A DNA stretch of 64,000 nucleotides from an uncultured Dehalococcoidia bacterium (GCA_951813535.1 OX638345.1:3464608-3528607), one strand, 5' to 3'. Shown: positions 1 to 8,987, counted from the stretch's first letter. Made by a program: numbers and translations. The notes: generated by a model from the sequence alone, not told the origin.

Positions 1-46
1 GTCGTGGGACCAACCGGCGCCTACCTCCCGTGAATTGAAGTCGCCG

Positions 47-763
47 TTACCCTGCGGGCTTCGCGGCGCCGGACCGGATGGTGAGCACGTTTCTGCCGAA
101 CACGGCCAGCCGCGTCTCGCCGGGGAAACCTGCCGCGGAGAGAGACACCGACCCATCAGGAGCTGGATTGATACGAGCCGCGTCGGTGACCACGCCCGGG
201 TCGATCAGCTCGTCCGTTACCGCCCGTACCTCGTCGGCAATCCGGTCCCAGGACAGCCGGTCCGTAACGCTTCTGCGTTTCACGATGTTTTCCAGGTCAG
301 CCTCCAGATTGGGCGTCCCCCACACCAGGTACACCCCCTTTCGCCCGGCCAGGCTCCCGATGGCCGCATTGGGCTCCATGTCCGGGAACACGAGCACGGG
401 GATCACGAACGGGTTGTAGACCGCGCTCGTGCGATCTTTGATATCGTCGTGCAGATCTAACGTCGCGAGCTTGGTTTCGTCCAGTGGACAAGACTTGACC
501 GGTCGATAACCCTCCTTGGTTTTCAGGCGCCACTCGGCGTCGACGAGCAGGTAATGGCCGCCTTTAACCTGCAGCGCGAACCGGCCCATGTTCTCGATCC
601 AGACGGCGAAGTCGAGCTCAATGCGCTCGTAACCCTTTCGCCACTCGTAAAAGACGAAGCCCCGGCGGTCGCTGCCAGCCAGGGCTTCGTAAACTCGTCT
701 CTCCGCACGCCGTTTGGGTCTATTTCGGCGGTCCGGCGGAAACTCTCTTGGGTAGATGTTCAT
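47..763 (-). CDS. NERD-like nuclease-related protein
   Basis: The protein has 238 residues when started at the ATG at 763, which is preceded by AAGGAG about 11 bases upstream; an in-frame start at 826 has no such site. Near residues 45-75 there is an acidic strand followed by QVKGGHYLLVD, the arrangement of the NERD/PD-(D/E)XK nuclease fold (acidic residue, then Q-V-K). The rest is a mixed alpha/beta domain with a GRKGVYLVWG strand. A diverged relative lies at 7456-8309 (EIKGGQHWIVDG). NERD domains are thought to act on DNA and often accompany helicases. The exact function is unknown, and NERD membership is inferred from this motif alone. Confidence 0.6.
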   Translation of the reverse strand: MNIYPREFPPDRRNRPKRRAERRVYEALAGSDRRGFVFYEWRKGYERIELDFAVWIENMGRFALQVKGGHYLLVDAEWRLKTKEGYRPVKSCPLDETKLATLDLHDDIKDRTSAVYNPFVIPVLVFPDMEPNAAIGSLAGRKGVYLVWGTPNLEADLENIVKRRSVTDRLSWDRIADEVRAVTDELIDPGVVTDAARINPAPDGSVSLSAAGFPGETRLAVFGRNVLTIRSGAAKPAG

Positions 764-1567
764 GTTGCCAATCACTCCTTCGACGGTTTGGGAAAAGCGA
801 GCATCAGCGGTCCGCGCAGCGGGCACACTCTGCTACACCGTTGCCGCCGGAAGCGGATGCCCCAGGATGACATGCTGCTGCAGGACGGGAGCCACCGGGC
901 CTGGGTGGGAGGACCGAGGAACCAAATTCGGCCAGTTGGTGGCGGTAGCCAACGCTGTGGTCCTGGCGACGACGCTGTAAGTTACCTCACGATGTTGGAG
1001 GTGCCAACCGATGGCCTGGTGCATCCCTTTGGCGCTGTACGGTCAAGGCCATGCTGTCTTCAAGCACAACTCCCGCAAGCCGGAGACGGGATCGGAAGCC
1101 ACCCACTTCATCCGGTAACTGCAGGAACCGGGGATCCGGCGGATCTTTTGCCGTTGACTACAGGCGCGGGCCCATTGGGAAACGTCGGGAAGGCCGGCGA
1201 GCAAGTACAGTCTTCACCGGCTCGCGCGTCCACCTTCCCCCCGTTTTATCCCATTCATTGACGCCAATGGCCGCAACCCCATGGTTGCTGTGATCCAAGG
1301 CAGACACAACTCGGTTCTGTTGGGAGATATGCAGGATGTCGCTGTTCTGGGGTTGAGACCACGATTTGCCCACCCGCTCAAGGGACAAAAGCGAACCCTA
1401 GGCCTTCACGCCGGCCATCCGATCGCGTTTGTTGATACCGATGATTACGCGTTTGGCTTTGTGGAGCGCGGTTGAATGCGGTCGGCAGTTGTGAATTTGG
1501 TCGGCAATTGGTCGGCAAAATAGCCAAAACGGCCCCTTTCGGAGCCGTTTCTAAGTAGGAAATCGGG
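764..1567. other. Intergenic stretch, no gene recognised
   Basis: About 800 bases between the NERD-like gene and the att-like sequence. Open frames here have no ribosome binding site and no coherent protein pattern on either strand. Confidence 0.5.
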
Positions 1568-1595
1568 GGAATGGTGCCGAGGGGCGGATTCGAAG
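1568..1595 (-). other. Putative integrase attachment site (tRNA 3'-end remnant)
   Basis: On the minus strand this reads TTCGAATCCGCCCCTCGG followed by CACCA. That is the T-loop, the 3' side of the T-stem, the acceptor strand and CCA of a tRNA. No matching 5' T-stem or tRNA body adjoins it, so it is not a tRNA gene. It lies about 125 bases beyond the 3' end of the integrase gene, where an attachment core left by tRNA-targeted integration would be expected. The partner copy was not found in the window. Confidence 0.55.
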
Positions 1596-1718
1596 CTATC
1601 AGTATTTTGGCTTGTTGCACAGTGTTGCAGATTTAGATTTGCTACTCAAATCTACGAGCGACATACAGGTCGGTGATGTCCCTTCCTTTGAATTTGTCCA
1701 GCATTTGTCCAGCATTTT

Positions 1719-2846
1719 TCATTCGGGCGCTTGCATGGCATCTGCGAAGGCGTCCGCGGCTTCCTGCTGCCATCCCTCGAGGGCGTGGGCGTAAGTTTCC
1801 ATGGTGACTTTGGGGCTTGAATGACCCAGCCGCTCGGCAGCTACGGCGTAGTTTGGGCGCACATCCAGCAACACCGAAGCGTGGAAATGCCGCAGGCTAC
1901 GGGACGTAACACTCGGGTGCCCCGCCCGTTTCGCCAATCGTTTTACGGCGTGCATCACCGTGTTGGGGTGCGCCCATCCGGTCCAATCGCTCCTGGGAAA
2001 TACGATGCCAGGCGGGTCCACGCCCAGCTGACCCGCCAGTTCCTTTTGCATTGTGCGGTGCTTACGCAGGACTCCTACGGTCAGTTCATCCAACGCCACA
2101 ATGCGTTCGCCGCGCGCCGTCTTGGGCGGTTCCAACAACACACCATCGGCCGTCACTACCAGGGACTGACATATCTCGAGCGTACCCTCGTCCAGATTGA
2201 CTCTTTCCCAGGTCAACGCCAGGGCTTCGCCTCGGCGCATGCCAGTGAAAGCGAGGAGGTGGATGAACGGCCATAGGGGGTGCTCTACCCCTTTCCCAAA
2301 TGCCAGCAGGGCAAGCACCTCGTCCACGGCTGGACTATAGGCTTCCTTCTTGGCGAGGGCGGGTGGCGACACCAACGCGACTGGGTCTCTGAATATCAAT
2401 TCCATCCGCAGCGCATGTTTAACGGCACCGCTCAGCACGTGGTGCACCGCCTGCACGCCCTTCGGCGCCATCCCTCCGTGCAAGAGTCTGGACTCCAGAT
2501 CTTGTATTTCCCTCGGGGAGAGCTGCGCCAGCCCGACGTGGCCCAAGGCGGGTTTGATGTGCAGCCGGATGACGCCCTCGTAACGGTCGACAGTTTTCTG
2601 CCGGCGATTGGGCATGATTTTCTCCTGCAGCCATTGGTCCAGCCACTCGCCAAACTTGTACTGGACTTTTGCAGGGGTAATGCCACGGTCCAATTCGGAC
2701 AGGATTTCGCGCAGTCGGCGTTGGGCGTCGGCCTTTTTCCCGCGAACCGTTTCCGTCTTCCGCATGCGTTTGCCGTTGACGTCGCGGCCCAGGAACACCT
2801 GGATTTCCCAGGAGCCCGGGCTGCGTTGCCTGATAGTGCCTTTCAT
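1719..2846 (-). CDS. Tyrosine recombinase / site-specific integrase
   Basis: A 375-residue phage- or ICE-type integrase that would catalyse recombination at an att site. The N-terminal arm-binding domain (about residues 1-60) has the SWEIQVFLGRD..GKRMRKT pattern, followed by a core-binding SAM-like domain (about 65-150) and the catalytic domain (about 165-370). Catalytic residues seen are Arg in TGMRRGEAL, Lys in PPKTARGERIV, Arg in SLRHFHAS, His in LGHSS and the nucleophile Tyr in METYAH. The first His of the HxxR box is replaced (RSLR), a tolerated variation. The start ATG follows a GGAGG-like site. The nearby tRNA-like att sequence and downstream-type excisionase support an integrated element. 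Confidence 0.92.
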   Translation of the reverse strand: MKGTIRQRSPGSWEIQVFLGRDVNGKRMRKTETVRGKKADAQRRLREILSELDRGITPAKVQYKFGEWLDQWLQEKIMPNRRQKTVDRYEGVIRLHIKPALGHVGLAQLSPREIQDLESRLLHGGMAPKGVQAVHHVLSGAVKHALRMELIFRDPVALVSPPALAKKEAYSPAVDEVLALLAFGKGVEHPLWPFIHLLAFTGMRRGEALALTWERVNLDEGTLEICQSLVVTADGVLLEPPKTARGERIVALDELTVGVLRKHRTMQKELAGQLGVDPPGIVFPRSDWTGWAHPNTVMHAVKRLAKRAGHPSVTSRSLRHFHASVLLDVRPNYAVAAERLGHSSPKVTMETYAHALEGWQQEAADAFADAMQAPE

Positions 2847-3081
2847 CTCGATTTACCTCCAGTGATGGTGGTGTTGAGGCCGAACAATTCCCCTAAAGGG
2901 TCGACAGGGGCCGTCGGTCGGACAGTATTTCGCGCAGCCGCCGTTGGGCGTCGGCCTTTTTCCCGCGAACCGTTTCCGTCTTCCGCATGGGTTTGCTGTT
3001 GGTGTCGCGGCCCAGGAACACCTGGATTTCCCAGGAGCCCGGGCTACGTTGTCGGATAGTGCCTTTCATGTCGATGTGCCT
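2697..3081. repeat. Imperfect direct duplication of integrase 5' end
   Basis: The sequence 2697-2858 (ribosome binding site, start codon and first ~50 codons of the integrase) is repeated at about 2921-3081, with roughly ten to fifteen substitutions by eye. The substitutions change several residues (GKRMRK to SKPMRK). Confidence 0.85.
2893..3069 (-). pseudogene. Truncated integrase N-terminus (duplicate copy)
   Basis: A 58-codon frame repeats the integrase start (MKGTIRQRSPGSWEIQVFLG) through the arm-binding domain, then diverges and ends at a TAG at 2893. It keeps its own AGGAGG-type ribosome binding site. It may be a relic of an older element at the same att site or of unequal recombination. 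If translated it would be a free arm-site-binding domain that could compete with the integrase. No catalytic domain remains. Confidence 0.75.
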
Positions 3082-3333
3082 CCTGTTGTGGAGATGTTGA
3101 ATTGGCCGATTTCCCTGAGATGGTCAACAGGGACCTTTGCGTTGTTGGGCGGGCCCGCTATCCGCTATACGTTCACCGCTGACGAGCCAATAGTCGAACG
3201 CCGCGGTCGGAGCAACCCATGCGTGTTCTCGCCAGCAATCTGGGCGAAACACGCGTGCCAACGGCTCCAGTCTATCTCCAGAGCCGCGTCTGTAGGCGTT
3301 TGTCGGACGGGCCAAGGTCTTCGGGTGCAGCGG

Positions 3334-3531
3334 TTACGAGGTTCCGACAGGCGGCTGCGCCTCAGTGCCCATCCCCAATCGCTCCTCCAAGGCCCAGCGG
3401 GGAATGAGCAGGCGAGCGCCCATCTTGACCGAGTAGATGCGCTTCTGGTTGATTTCTTCCCGGACCATCCACTCGCTGACCCCCAGAGCGGCGGCAGCTT
3501 CCTTGACCGTGTACGCCAGTCGTTCTGTCAT
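3334..3531 (-). CDS. Excisionase-like helix-turn-helix protein
   Basis: A 65-residue protein with the MerR/excisionase-type winged HTH (HTH_17) pattern: YTVKEAAAALGVSEWMVREE, then a basic wing (KMGARLLIPRWALEERLG). Proteins of this size beside an integrase usually bind arm sites and set the direction of recombination. It sits upstream of the integrase on the same strand and downstream of the primase-like pair, so all could belong to one element. It ends with TAA. Confidence 0.8.
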   Translation of the reverse strand: MTERLAYTVKEAAAALGVSEWMVREEINQKRIYSVKMGARLLIPRWALEERLGMGTEAQPPVGTS

Positions 3532-3556
3532 ATCTAATCTCCGTTTTCTCGGCTCG

Positions 3557-4309
3557 TCATCGGATCTTGGCGGAGCGGCGGCTCCACGTTATTCGCACAC
3601 ACCCGCTGAGGGCATTGCCGTTGCGTTCAGAAGCGGCCGGGTGTGGCCGGGGATGCAGTCCTGGGCAGGGGCAGCCTTCGTCGAGGTTGCCCTTGTAGAG
3701 GCACTCGTCGCAGGTATTGCCGAGGAGGTCGGCGTCCATCGGGAGCTCACGCTGGTGGCAGCCGGGACAGCCTTGATTTGGGTCCGGCTCGTCGGGGCCG
3801 GAATTGGCGAGTGAGAAACTCGTCTGTTCTGTTATCTGTGAATGAGATATAGACCGGCAGCAAAAATCCTGGTCAGGGATGGAAGGGTTGTTCTGACCCC
3901 CTGAAGTTCTCAGTTTCTCAGTTTTTGGGGGTACGTCTATTGGAGCACTCTGAAACGCGTTTCTTAAGGAGGGGTCTATAGAAAACCCCTGGTTAAAGTG
4001 AGAAAGTGAGGAATGCTCGGTTTCGAACCTAGTGAGTTGGTCCCAGAAATAGGCGTTTACGGACCTCTTGTTTCCTCGCTGGTTCTTCTTTCCCCGACGG
4101 GATGAGGGCCCGCATTTTTCGTTGAGCTTCTGCGTAAAGGCGGTCTTGGTGATGGATGGGCCCGTCTCGCCCTCGTCCTTGCGCCAGTCGAGGTACATCT
4201 GGCAGGCGGTGTGGGAGTCGGCGGACGGCTGGTCAGGATCCTCTCGTGGGGTGAACACCTGGGGTATCAGGTCGCGTTCGACGGCGGGCTTGGCCTGAGC
4301 TGACAGCAT
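3557..4309 (-). CDS. Primase/helicase C-terminus-like protein with zinc ribbon
   Basis: A 250-residue protein. Residues about 30-95 (CQMYLDWRKDEGE, then ITKTAFTQKLNEKCG and a basic stretch) resemble the winged-helix C-terminus of D5-type phage/plasmid primase-helicases, but the helicase domain itself is missing. Residues about 185-225 contain a CPGC...CDEC zinc-ribbon-like motif followed by further cysteines. Its ATG follows AGGAG. The frame upstream (4313-4579) is in phase and separated only by a TAG and one Gln codon, so the two may once have been one gene. The assignment is tentative: it could also be an unrelated element protein with a zinc ribbon. Confidence 0.5.
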   Translation of the reverse strand: MLSAQAKPAVERDLIPQVFTPREDPDQPSADSHTACQMYLDWRKDEGETGPSITKTAFTQKLNEKCGPSSRRGKKNQRGNKRSVNAYFWDQLTRFETEHSSLSHFNQGFSIDPSLRNAFQSAPIDVPPKTEKLRTSGGQNNPSIPDQDFCCRSISHSQITEQTSFSLANSGPDEPDPNQGCPGCHQRELPMDADLLGNTCDECLYKGNLDEGCPCPGLHPRPHPAASERNGNALSGCVRITWSRRSAKIR

Positions 4310-4312
4310 CTG

Positions 4313-4579
4313 CTAGTTCTCCTGCATGGTTCGGCAGCCCGGTGGGGCCGCCGGATTGTGGTCGGGTCCGTAGAGGCAGCGTTGGGCGAGGTGGACCATG
4401 CGGGCCACGTAGGCCTGTCTGAAGGAGCAGTCGTTGTCGCCTGGGTGGTTGGGGTTCAGGCAGGGGGTGCCGTAGGGTTTGGACCCAGTGGGGGTTTGGG
4501 CTATGCTGACGCCGTATAGCGCCTGGACCTGTGCCAAGGTGAACCGATTGGTAGAGTGTTGCTTGATGTGCTCGCGCAT
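4313..4579 (-). CDS. Hypothetical element protein upstream of primase-like gene
   Basis: An 88-residue reading when started at the ATG at 4579; the frame is open to 4810 but the extra N-terminal part is unlike protein. It has a helix-forming start (MREHIKQHSTNRFTLAQVQA), which could be a small DNA-binding segment, and two Cys/His-containing loops (TPCLNPNHPGDND, then C at two positions). It ends TMQEN-TAG, is followed by CAG and the ATG of the next gene in the same frame, and contains that gene's ribosome binding site. I do not recognise the family. Confidence 0.4.
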   Translation of the reverse strand: MREHIKQHSTNRFTLAQVQALYGVSIAQTPTGSKPYGTPCLNPNHPGDNDCSFRQAYVARMVHLAQRCLYGPDHNPAAPPGCRTMQEN

Positions 4580-4639
4580 TGTGGCATCCAGTGTGGTTTG
4601 GGTTTCCGCTACGGTAAACCCGCAACAAAAAAAGTTTGC

Positions 4640-4735
4640 AGGAAAACCCGAACAAAACCCCCTAAAACGCGGGTTTTCACGCAGCCCGGAAGACATGAAG
4701 TTGATTTTTTGAGGGCTTTTTGAGGGGGGTAAATT
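4640..4735. promoter_or_regulatory. AT-rich hairpin region upstream of primase-like genes
   Basis: The stretch is much richer in A/T than its surroundings. It holds an inverted repeat (AAAACCCG and CGGGTTTT, about 18 bases apart) and a short direct repeat (TTTTTGAGGG, CTTTTTGAGGGG). The place, just upstream of primase-like genes of an integrated element, would suit a promoter/operator or a replication origin. Both readings are guesses. Confidence 0.3.
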
Positions 4736-5139
4736 GCGCCCTCGGCGAGGGATTGACGGGTGGTTATAGTGCCCATACCGGTGCCGACGCCGTACGTCAG
4801 CAGGCTGCAATATCGGAGCAGCACCCGGTTGCAGGCGGATTGGCAGTCGCCCCCTTGCAATATGAGCGCCTCGTTTGTGCTTTATTCCCGGGTAAACACC
4901 GCTCGATGACCGGACGACATCAACTCTGGTCGCTTGCCGTCAGACCACTTCAGGAACCAGTATTTTCCCAAGTCGGTTTTCTTCCCGACAGTGGGATGGT
5001 GCGAGTTCGCCTCCCGACCAACCCATTCGTTGATTCGGTGAGGGAACGGCCGCACAAATCGGACCACCCTTGATACCATTGAACCCAGGCTCTCTAATCC
5101 GTGCCGAAGCCTTGGGGCCTCAGCGGCTGCGACAGCAGC
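4736..5139. other. Intergenic stretch, no gene recognised
   Basis: About 400 bases between the divergent primase-like genes and the small gene at 5140. Short frames exist on both strands, but none has a convincing start or protein pattern. Confidence 0.4.
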
Positions 5140-5502
5140 ATGAATATGACCAACTGCGATGACCTGTTCGCCAAGATTGAATCGGCTGTCTTGGCGGCGG
5201 TGCAGGACGGAGACATTGATGCCGCCTTGGAGACCATAGGCGATGCCTTATTGATCGCGGACCCACGCATCGAGCGGCTGGCCGCCGGGCTCACCACCGA
5301 AGAAATCGAGCAGACGTTGCTTGATTTTGCGCGGCGGGCGGGTACTGGCGCAGACGGTGAGCCGGGAAACACGCCGTCCCGGATGCTGTTGACGTTCGTC
5401 TGCCTGGCGGAGTTGAAGAAGCGGGCCGCCGCGGATGGGATGCTGGTCATCGACTGGGCCGGGATGCTGCGGCGCCGACGGTTGACGGATGAATCTCACT
5501 AA
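5140..5502 (+). CDS. Small acidic hypothetical protein
   Basis: A 120-residue protein from the ATG at 5140; a GTG at 5101 would add 13 residues. It is acidic and helical throughout: repeated amphipathic helices (FAKIESAVLAAVQDGDIDAA, TTEEIEQTLLDFARRAG) and an Arg-rich C-terminus (MLRRRRLTDESH). It has no signal peptide or membrane segment. It is the only plus-strand gene between two minus-strand blocks and converges with the UvrD-like gene. Family unknown. Codon use matches its neighbours, which supports real coding. Confidence 0.55.
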   Translation: MNMTNCDDLFAKIESAVLAAVQDGDIDAALETIGDALLIADPRIERLAAGLTTEEIEQTLLDFARRAGTGADGEPGNTPSRMLLTFVCLAELKKRAAADGMLVIDWAGMLRRRRLTDESH

Positions 5503-5646
5503 CTTGGTGTGACCCCAGTTGAGACGATACCGCCATCGCCTGGCTATCGCTGCTCCACCAGTCCGATTCCGTTCGTACACAGCCTGCTAAAGGCCCCAAT
5601 TGCGGTATTGTCCGCTTGGCTGCTCGGTGCCACGTACCGAGAGGGC

Positions 5647-7404
5647 TCACTTCGCCCGTGTACGGTATTCCAGATACAGCGCCGAGTTGGGGGATGGCCG
5701 CAGGGTGAGGACTCCGCGCCTGGGAACCAAGATCTCGACTGACCTTTGCCTGGCGTTGAACTGTTCGAAGCCTGACGGCTTCCCTACACGTGGGCCGCTC
5801 AGTTTCCTGAGGTCCGCGTCGGCCCAGCCGGGTACGCCGTCCAGCACGGAAGTGAACAAAGGGTGCGGCGGCACACTGGCGGAAAATATCAACATGCGCT
5901 GAGCGCGCGAGAAGGCGACGTAGTGCTGTCTGGCCAGGTCGAACATCGCAGCCCGGCCTGGCGGTTCCGCCGACCACCGCGTCAGGTGTGGGCCCAACTG
6001 GCTTTCCAGCTCATCGGGTCGCATGTCCGCGCTGTGGAGATTGCCCACGCATACCACTGGCCACTCGCGCCCCTTGGCCTGGTGAATAGTAGTGATGATG
6101 ACCCTGGCGGTCGAGCGAAGCGGCGCATCGTCGAAAGGCTCGTGCTTGGCAGCGAATCTCTCATCGTGGGAGACGTGAACCGGCACTCCGAGATGGGTCA
6201 GGGCGTCAACGTAGTGACGGCTGTGGCGAGGTTTCACGCTCGGCAGGAGGATGGCCGCCTCGCCCATGTCGGTGATTAATCCCTGCCGTCTGAGCAGCAG
6301 CAGGAGTGCGGCAAGTTTTTGGGCCTCATCGTGTTTATCCTTGCTGAGAACGGAGACGACGGCGGGATGGTCCGCATGGGCGTGGCTGGCCTTGGGCACG
6401 ATGGTCTTGGGGTAGCGGACGTGCCCGCCTGCCTAGTTGCTCCAGTCGAAGGAGGAAATCCACCTGCCGCAGGCCGCCACTATTTCGCGGTGGCTGCGGT
6501 AGTTGGCGATCAGCGCAGGGACCTGAGCATCTGGAAACTGCTGTCGGAATGCGTCAACCCCCTGGGGATTGGCGCCGCGGAAACGGTAAATCAACTGGTC
6601 CTCGTCTCCGACCGCGCTGATACTGCGGTGGGTCTCGGCCATGTGGAACAGGAGCTGCTGCTGGGCGTGGTTGGTGTCCTGGTACTCGTCCACCAGGAGA
6701 TGCCGGACGGAAGCGCTCAACCGGGCGGCCATCGCCGGGTCTTGCGTGAGCATGATAGCTTGGGTCTGGAGGCCGGCGAAATCGATGACGTCGTGGTCCC
6801 TGAGCAGCTGTCGGTAGCCGACGCAGCAGCGGCACAGGGTGGCGGCGAAACGGGAGCGAGGTTCAATCAGGACACTTGGGTCGATGAGCTCGTCGGCATT
6901 GCGGTCGAAGAACCGCCGGGACTGATGAATGACGCGATGCGGGGTACGCCAGCCGTGCTGAGCGAGCGCCGGCAGGTCCGGCCCGAAGATACGGTTGAGA
7001 TTGGATTTCAGCAGGTCCAGCGGTTCACAGCCGCTCAGGACCCTGCGCGGTGGCGACAGCCCAACGTCTCCGCCGTGAGCGGATAGTAACTGGCGGCTGA
7101 GGCCATGGATGGTGGCGATGCGCATGCGGGAAATGTCGCCGCGGTAGCGAACTCTTCCGGTTGCGGCCTCAATGCGTTCTCGCATCTCGCGAGCGGTAGC
7201 CCGGGTCAAGGTGCAAAGCAGCAGGTGCTGAAGCTCCAACCTACCGGTGAGCAGCAGGTTGACGGCCCGCAGGCAGATGCAGGCGGTCTTGCCGGAGCCG
7301 GGTCCGGCCAGGGTGAGCAGCGGCCCGTCGCCGTGGCCGATTACGGCCAGTTGCTCCGGGTCCAGGGACGGATAGAGACGTCTGATGGCGGGTGAGATGT
7401 TCAT
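5647..7404 (-). pseudogene. UvrD/Rep-like SF1 helicase interrupted by in-frame TAG
   Basis: Two open frames (7404-6433 and 6399-5647) lie in the same phase and together make one SF1 helicase of about 585 residues. Motifs appear in order: Q-motif (LDPEQLAVI), Walker A (AGPGSGKT), motif Ia (TLTRATAREMRERI), Walker B (LLVDEYQDTN), motif III (GDEDQLIYRFRGA), motif IV (ANYRS), motif V (TIHQAKGREW) and motif VI (YVAFSRAQ). Only a TAG at 6433-6435 (SN-stop-AGGHVRY) breaks it; CAG (Gln) would restore it. The 2B insertion is shorter than in UvrD. The gene follows the NERD-like gene 7456-8309 with a hairpin between. NERD domains and UvrD helicases often occur together, so a DNA-processing or defence pair is plausible. 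Confidence 0.85.
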
Positions 7405-7418
7405 GATGAATTCAGCAG

Positions 7419-7449
7419 GCGGGAGCCCGGCATAGGGCCGGGTTCCCGC
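7419..7449. other. 31-bp hairpin between NERD-like and UvrD-like genes
   Basis: Two 13-base arms (GCGGGAGCCCGGC and GCCGGGTTCCCGC) pair with one mismatch around a 5-base loop. It lies between the stop of the NERD-like gene and the start of the helicase. No T-run follows, so it may be a processing or attenuation hairpin, or a palindromic repeat, rather than a classical terminator. Confidence 0.6.
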
Positions 7450-7455
7450 GGGCTC

Positions 7456-8309
7456 CTAGCTGAAAGTCGCTCCCGGGTCGTCGTCATCGGCCGACTCCGA
7501 CGGGTCGGTACCGGGTTCCGCCGGGGGGATGATGATGAGGGCGTCGTCCGGCTTTACGGGTGGCAGCGCCTGCTCGGGCGACTGGATAATCACGGTGCCC
7601 TCGTTGTGGATGTGGATGGAAACGCTGGCCGGCGATGCTGCCGGGCCGGTCGGGGCCCTGTCCTCCGCGGCCGGTCCCGGCGCCGCCGCGAGGGCGCTTC
7701 GCCTCCCATTGCCCGCGGACCTGCGCCGGCCGTGACCCTGCGGCGCCCAACCCTCGGGGGGTTGCGGCGGTCGAACGCGGCCGCCTCCGCCTCCACGTCC
7801 AGGTCCGTGGGGGGATTGTACGTCGGATTGTCCTCGGCAAGCTTCCCGTGCTGCTCTTTCAGGTCGTTCAGGCCCCATATCACCTGGACGCGATGGTCTC
7901 GGGCACACTCGGCGATGGCGGGAACCTCCTGAGGCATGTCCGCCAGCACCAGCACCGCGTTTATCCAGGGCTTGTGTCCGTTCAAACGCTTTTCCAGGGC
8001 ATAGCTAACGGCCAGGGCCACCCCCATGGCCTGCTCGACGGGCGTGTACTGCATCTCCGTCACCTCTCCGTCGCCACCTTGGCAATACCACCGGCCGTCC
8101 ACTATCCAGTGCTGTCCGCCCTTGATTTCGTAGACGGAGCGTCCTCCCTTGAACGTCCAGGTGGCTGCGTCCACCTGGCGTCCGACGTTGACGTTATAAA
8201 TGACGCTCCCGGGGATGTCGGCCGTGGCCATGGCGTCGAAGAACTGAATCTCCGCCCGCAGGGCCGGGTTCTGGCGGTGTTCGTCCAGGGGTCCTCTGAT
8301 GATGTGCAT
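7456..8309 (-). CDS. NERD-like nuclease-related protein (frameshift in C-run)
   Basis: The gene starts at an ATG preceded by AAGGA (8 bases). The N-terminal ~180 residues hold the NERD-like core: a hydrophobic strand, GGRSVYEIKGGQHWIVDGRW, and a later VQVIWGLNDL strand. The frame is lost at a C6 run (plus-strand G6 near 7755-7760). Adding one C continues it as NPPEGW...SIHIHNEGTVIIQSPEQ to a TAG at 7456. The C-terminus is disordered and acidic (ESADDDDPGATFS). The break is either a sequencing error or a real mutation. It is first in the likely two-gene unit with the helicase, and related to the gene at 47-763. Confidence 0.6.
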
Positions 8310-8321
8310 TTATAGTTCCTT

Positions 8322-8718
8322 GCGCGTTGTGAATGTGGATTGGCCGGGACACCGGGTCGCGATGCGACTGACGGAACCCCGCCGACGCGCAGGAATCGGC
8401 GGGCACTCTCATCTACCTGCGGTACGGCGCCGGTGCCGATGATGGTGATGATGTTGACCACCGTTTCGCCGTGAGCCTCGCGCTCCTGACCGTTGGGGCG
8501 GCAGGCCTTTCCGGAGTTGTCCAGGAGGCGCCGGATGACGGCGTTGGGGTCGTTTGAGTAGGCGAAGTTACAGGGTTGTCCGTTAACTCGGGATAGGCGG
8601 TCTTGGGCTCGCCGCGGGCGGCGTTGGGGCGGGGGTGGCGATGATGTTGAGGGGCGGCTTGGCCTGGCTCAGGAGGCTGACCGGCTGGCTGATGTCCTCG
8701 AAATGAGCGGGTTCGTCA
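8322..8718 (-). pseudogene. Decayed coding region upstream of NERD-like gene
   Basis: Protein-like stretches appear in sequence but in different frames: DEPAHFEDISQPVSLLSQAK (near 8650-8717), then SNDPNAVIRRLLDNSGKAC and GETVVNIITIIGTGAVPQVD (near 8410-8570), then SRPIHIHNAQGTIN (near 8325). At least two frameshifts are needed to join them. The last part echoes the SIHIHNEGTVII tail of the next gene. Family unknown, and no intact start-to-stop frame exists. Confidence 0.4.
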
Positions 8719-8987
8719 TGGTTGTCCTTTGTTGCGCGGAGTGGGTGTGAAGGGTATACGCGCGCGCGTAGTACGAAACGCGTTGTCAGGAGACATGGAG
8801 TTGGGAAAGGTGATGCGCCGCCGGCGAGGGTGTAACGAGCCGCCGGAGCACACGGAGTTGGTATTCGTGAAAAAGGGAGGGTTTGCGGGGCGCCATGCTA
8901 TAGGGAGCGGGTATAGATGCACTATGTTTGGAGGCATGGACTTGCCGGGTTGGAACCGGCCGGTTATTGGCTGGATATGGCGGGGAT

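Noticed and set aside
554-1261. Plus-strand open frame of 235 codons overlapping the NERD-like gene
   Set aside because: It is antisense to a gene with motif and ribosome binding site support, and its translation is Arg/Pro/Gly-rich shadow sequence.
1560-1600. A complete tRNA gene
   Set aside because: Only the 3' part of a tRNA is present; the matching T-stem half, anticodon arm and acceptor 5' strand are absent.
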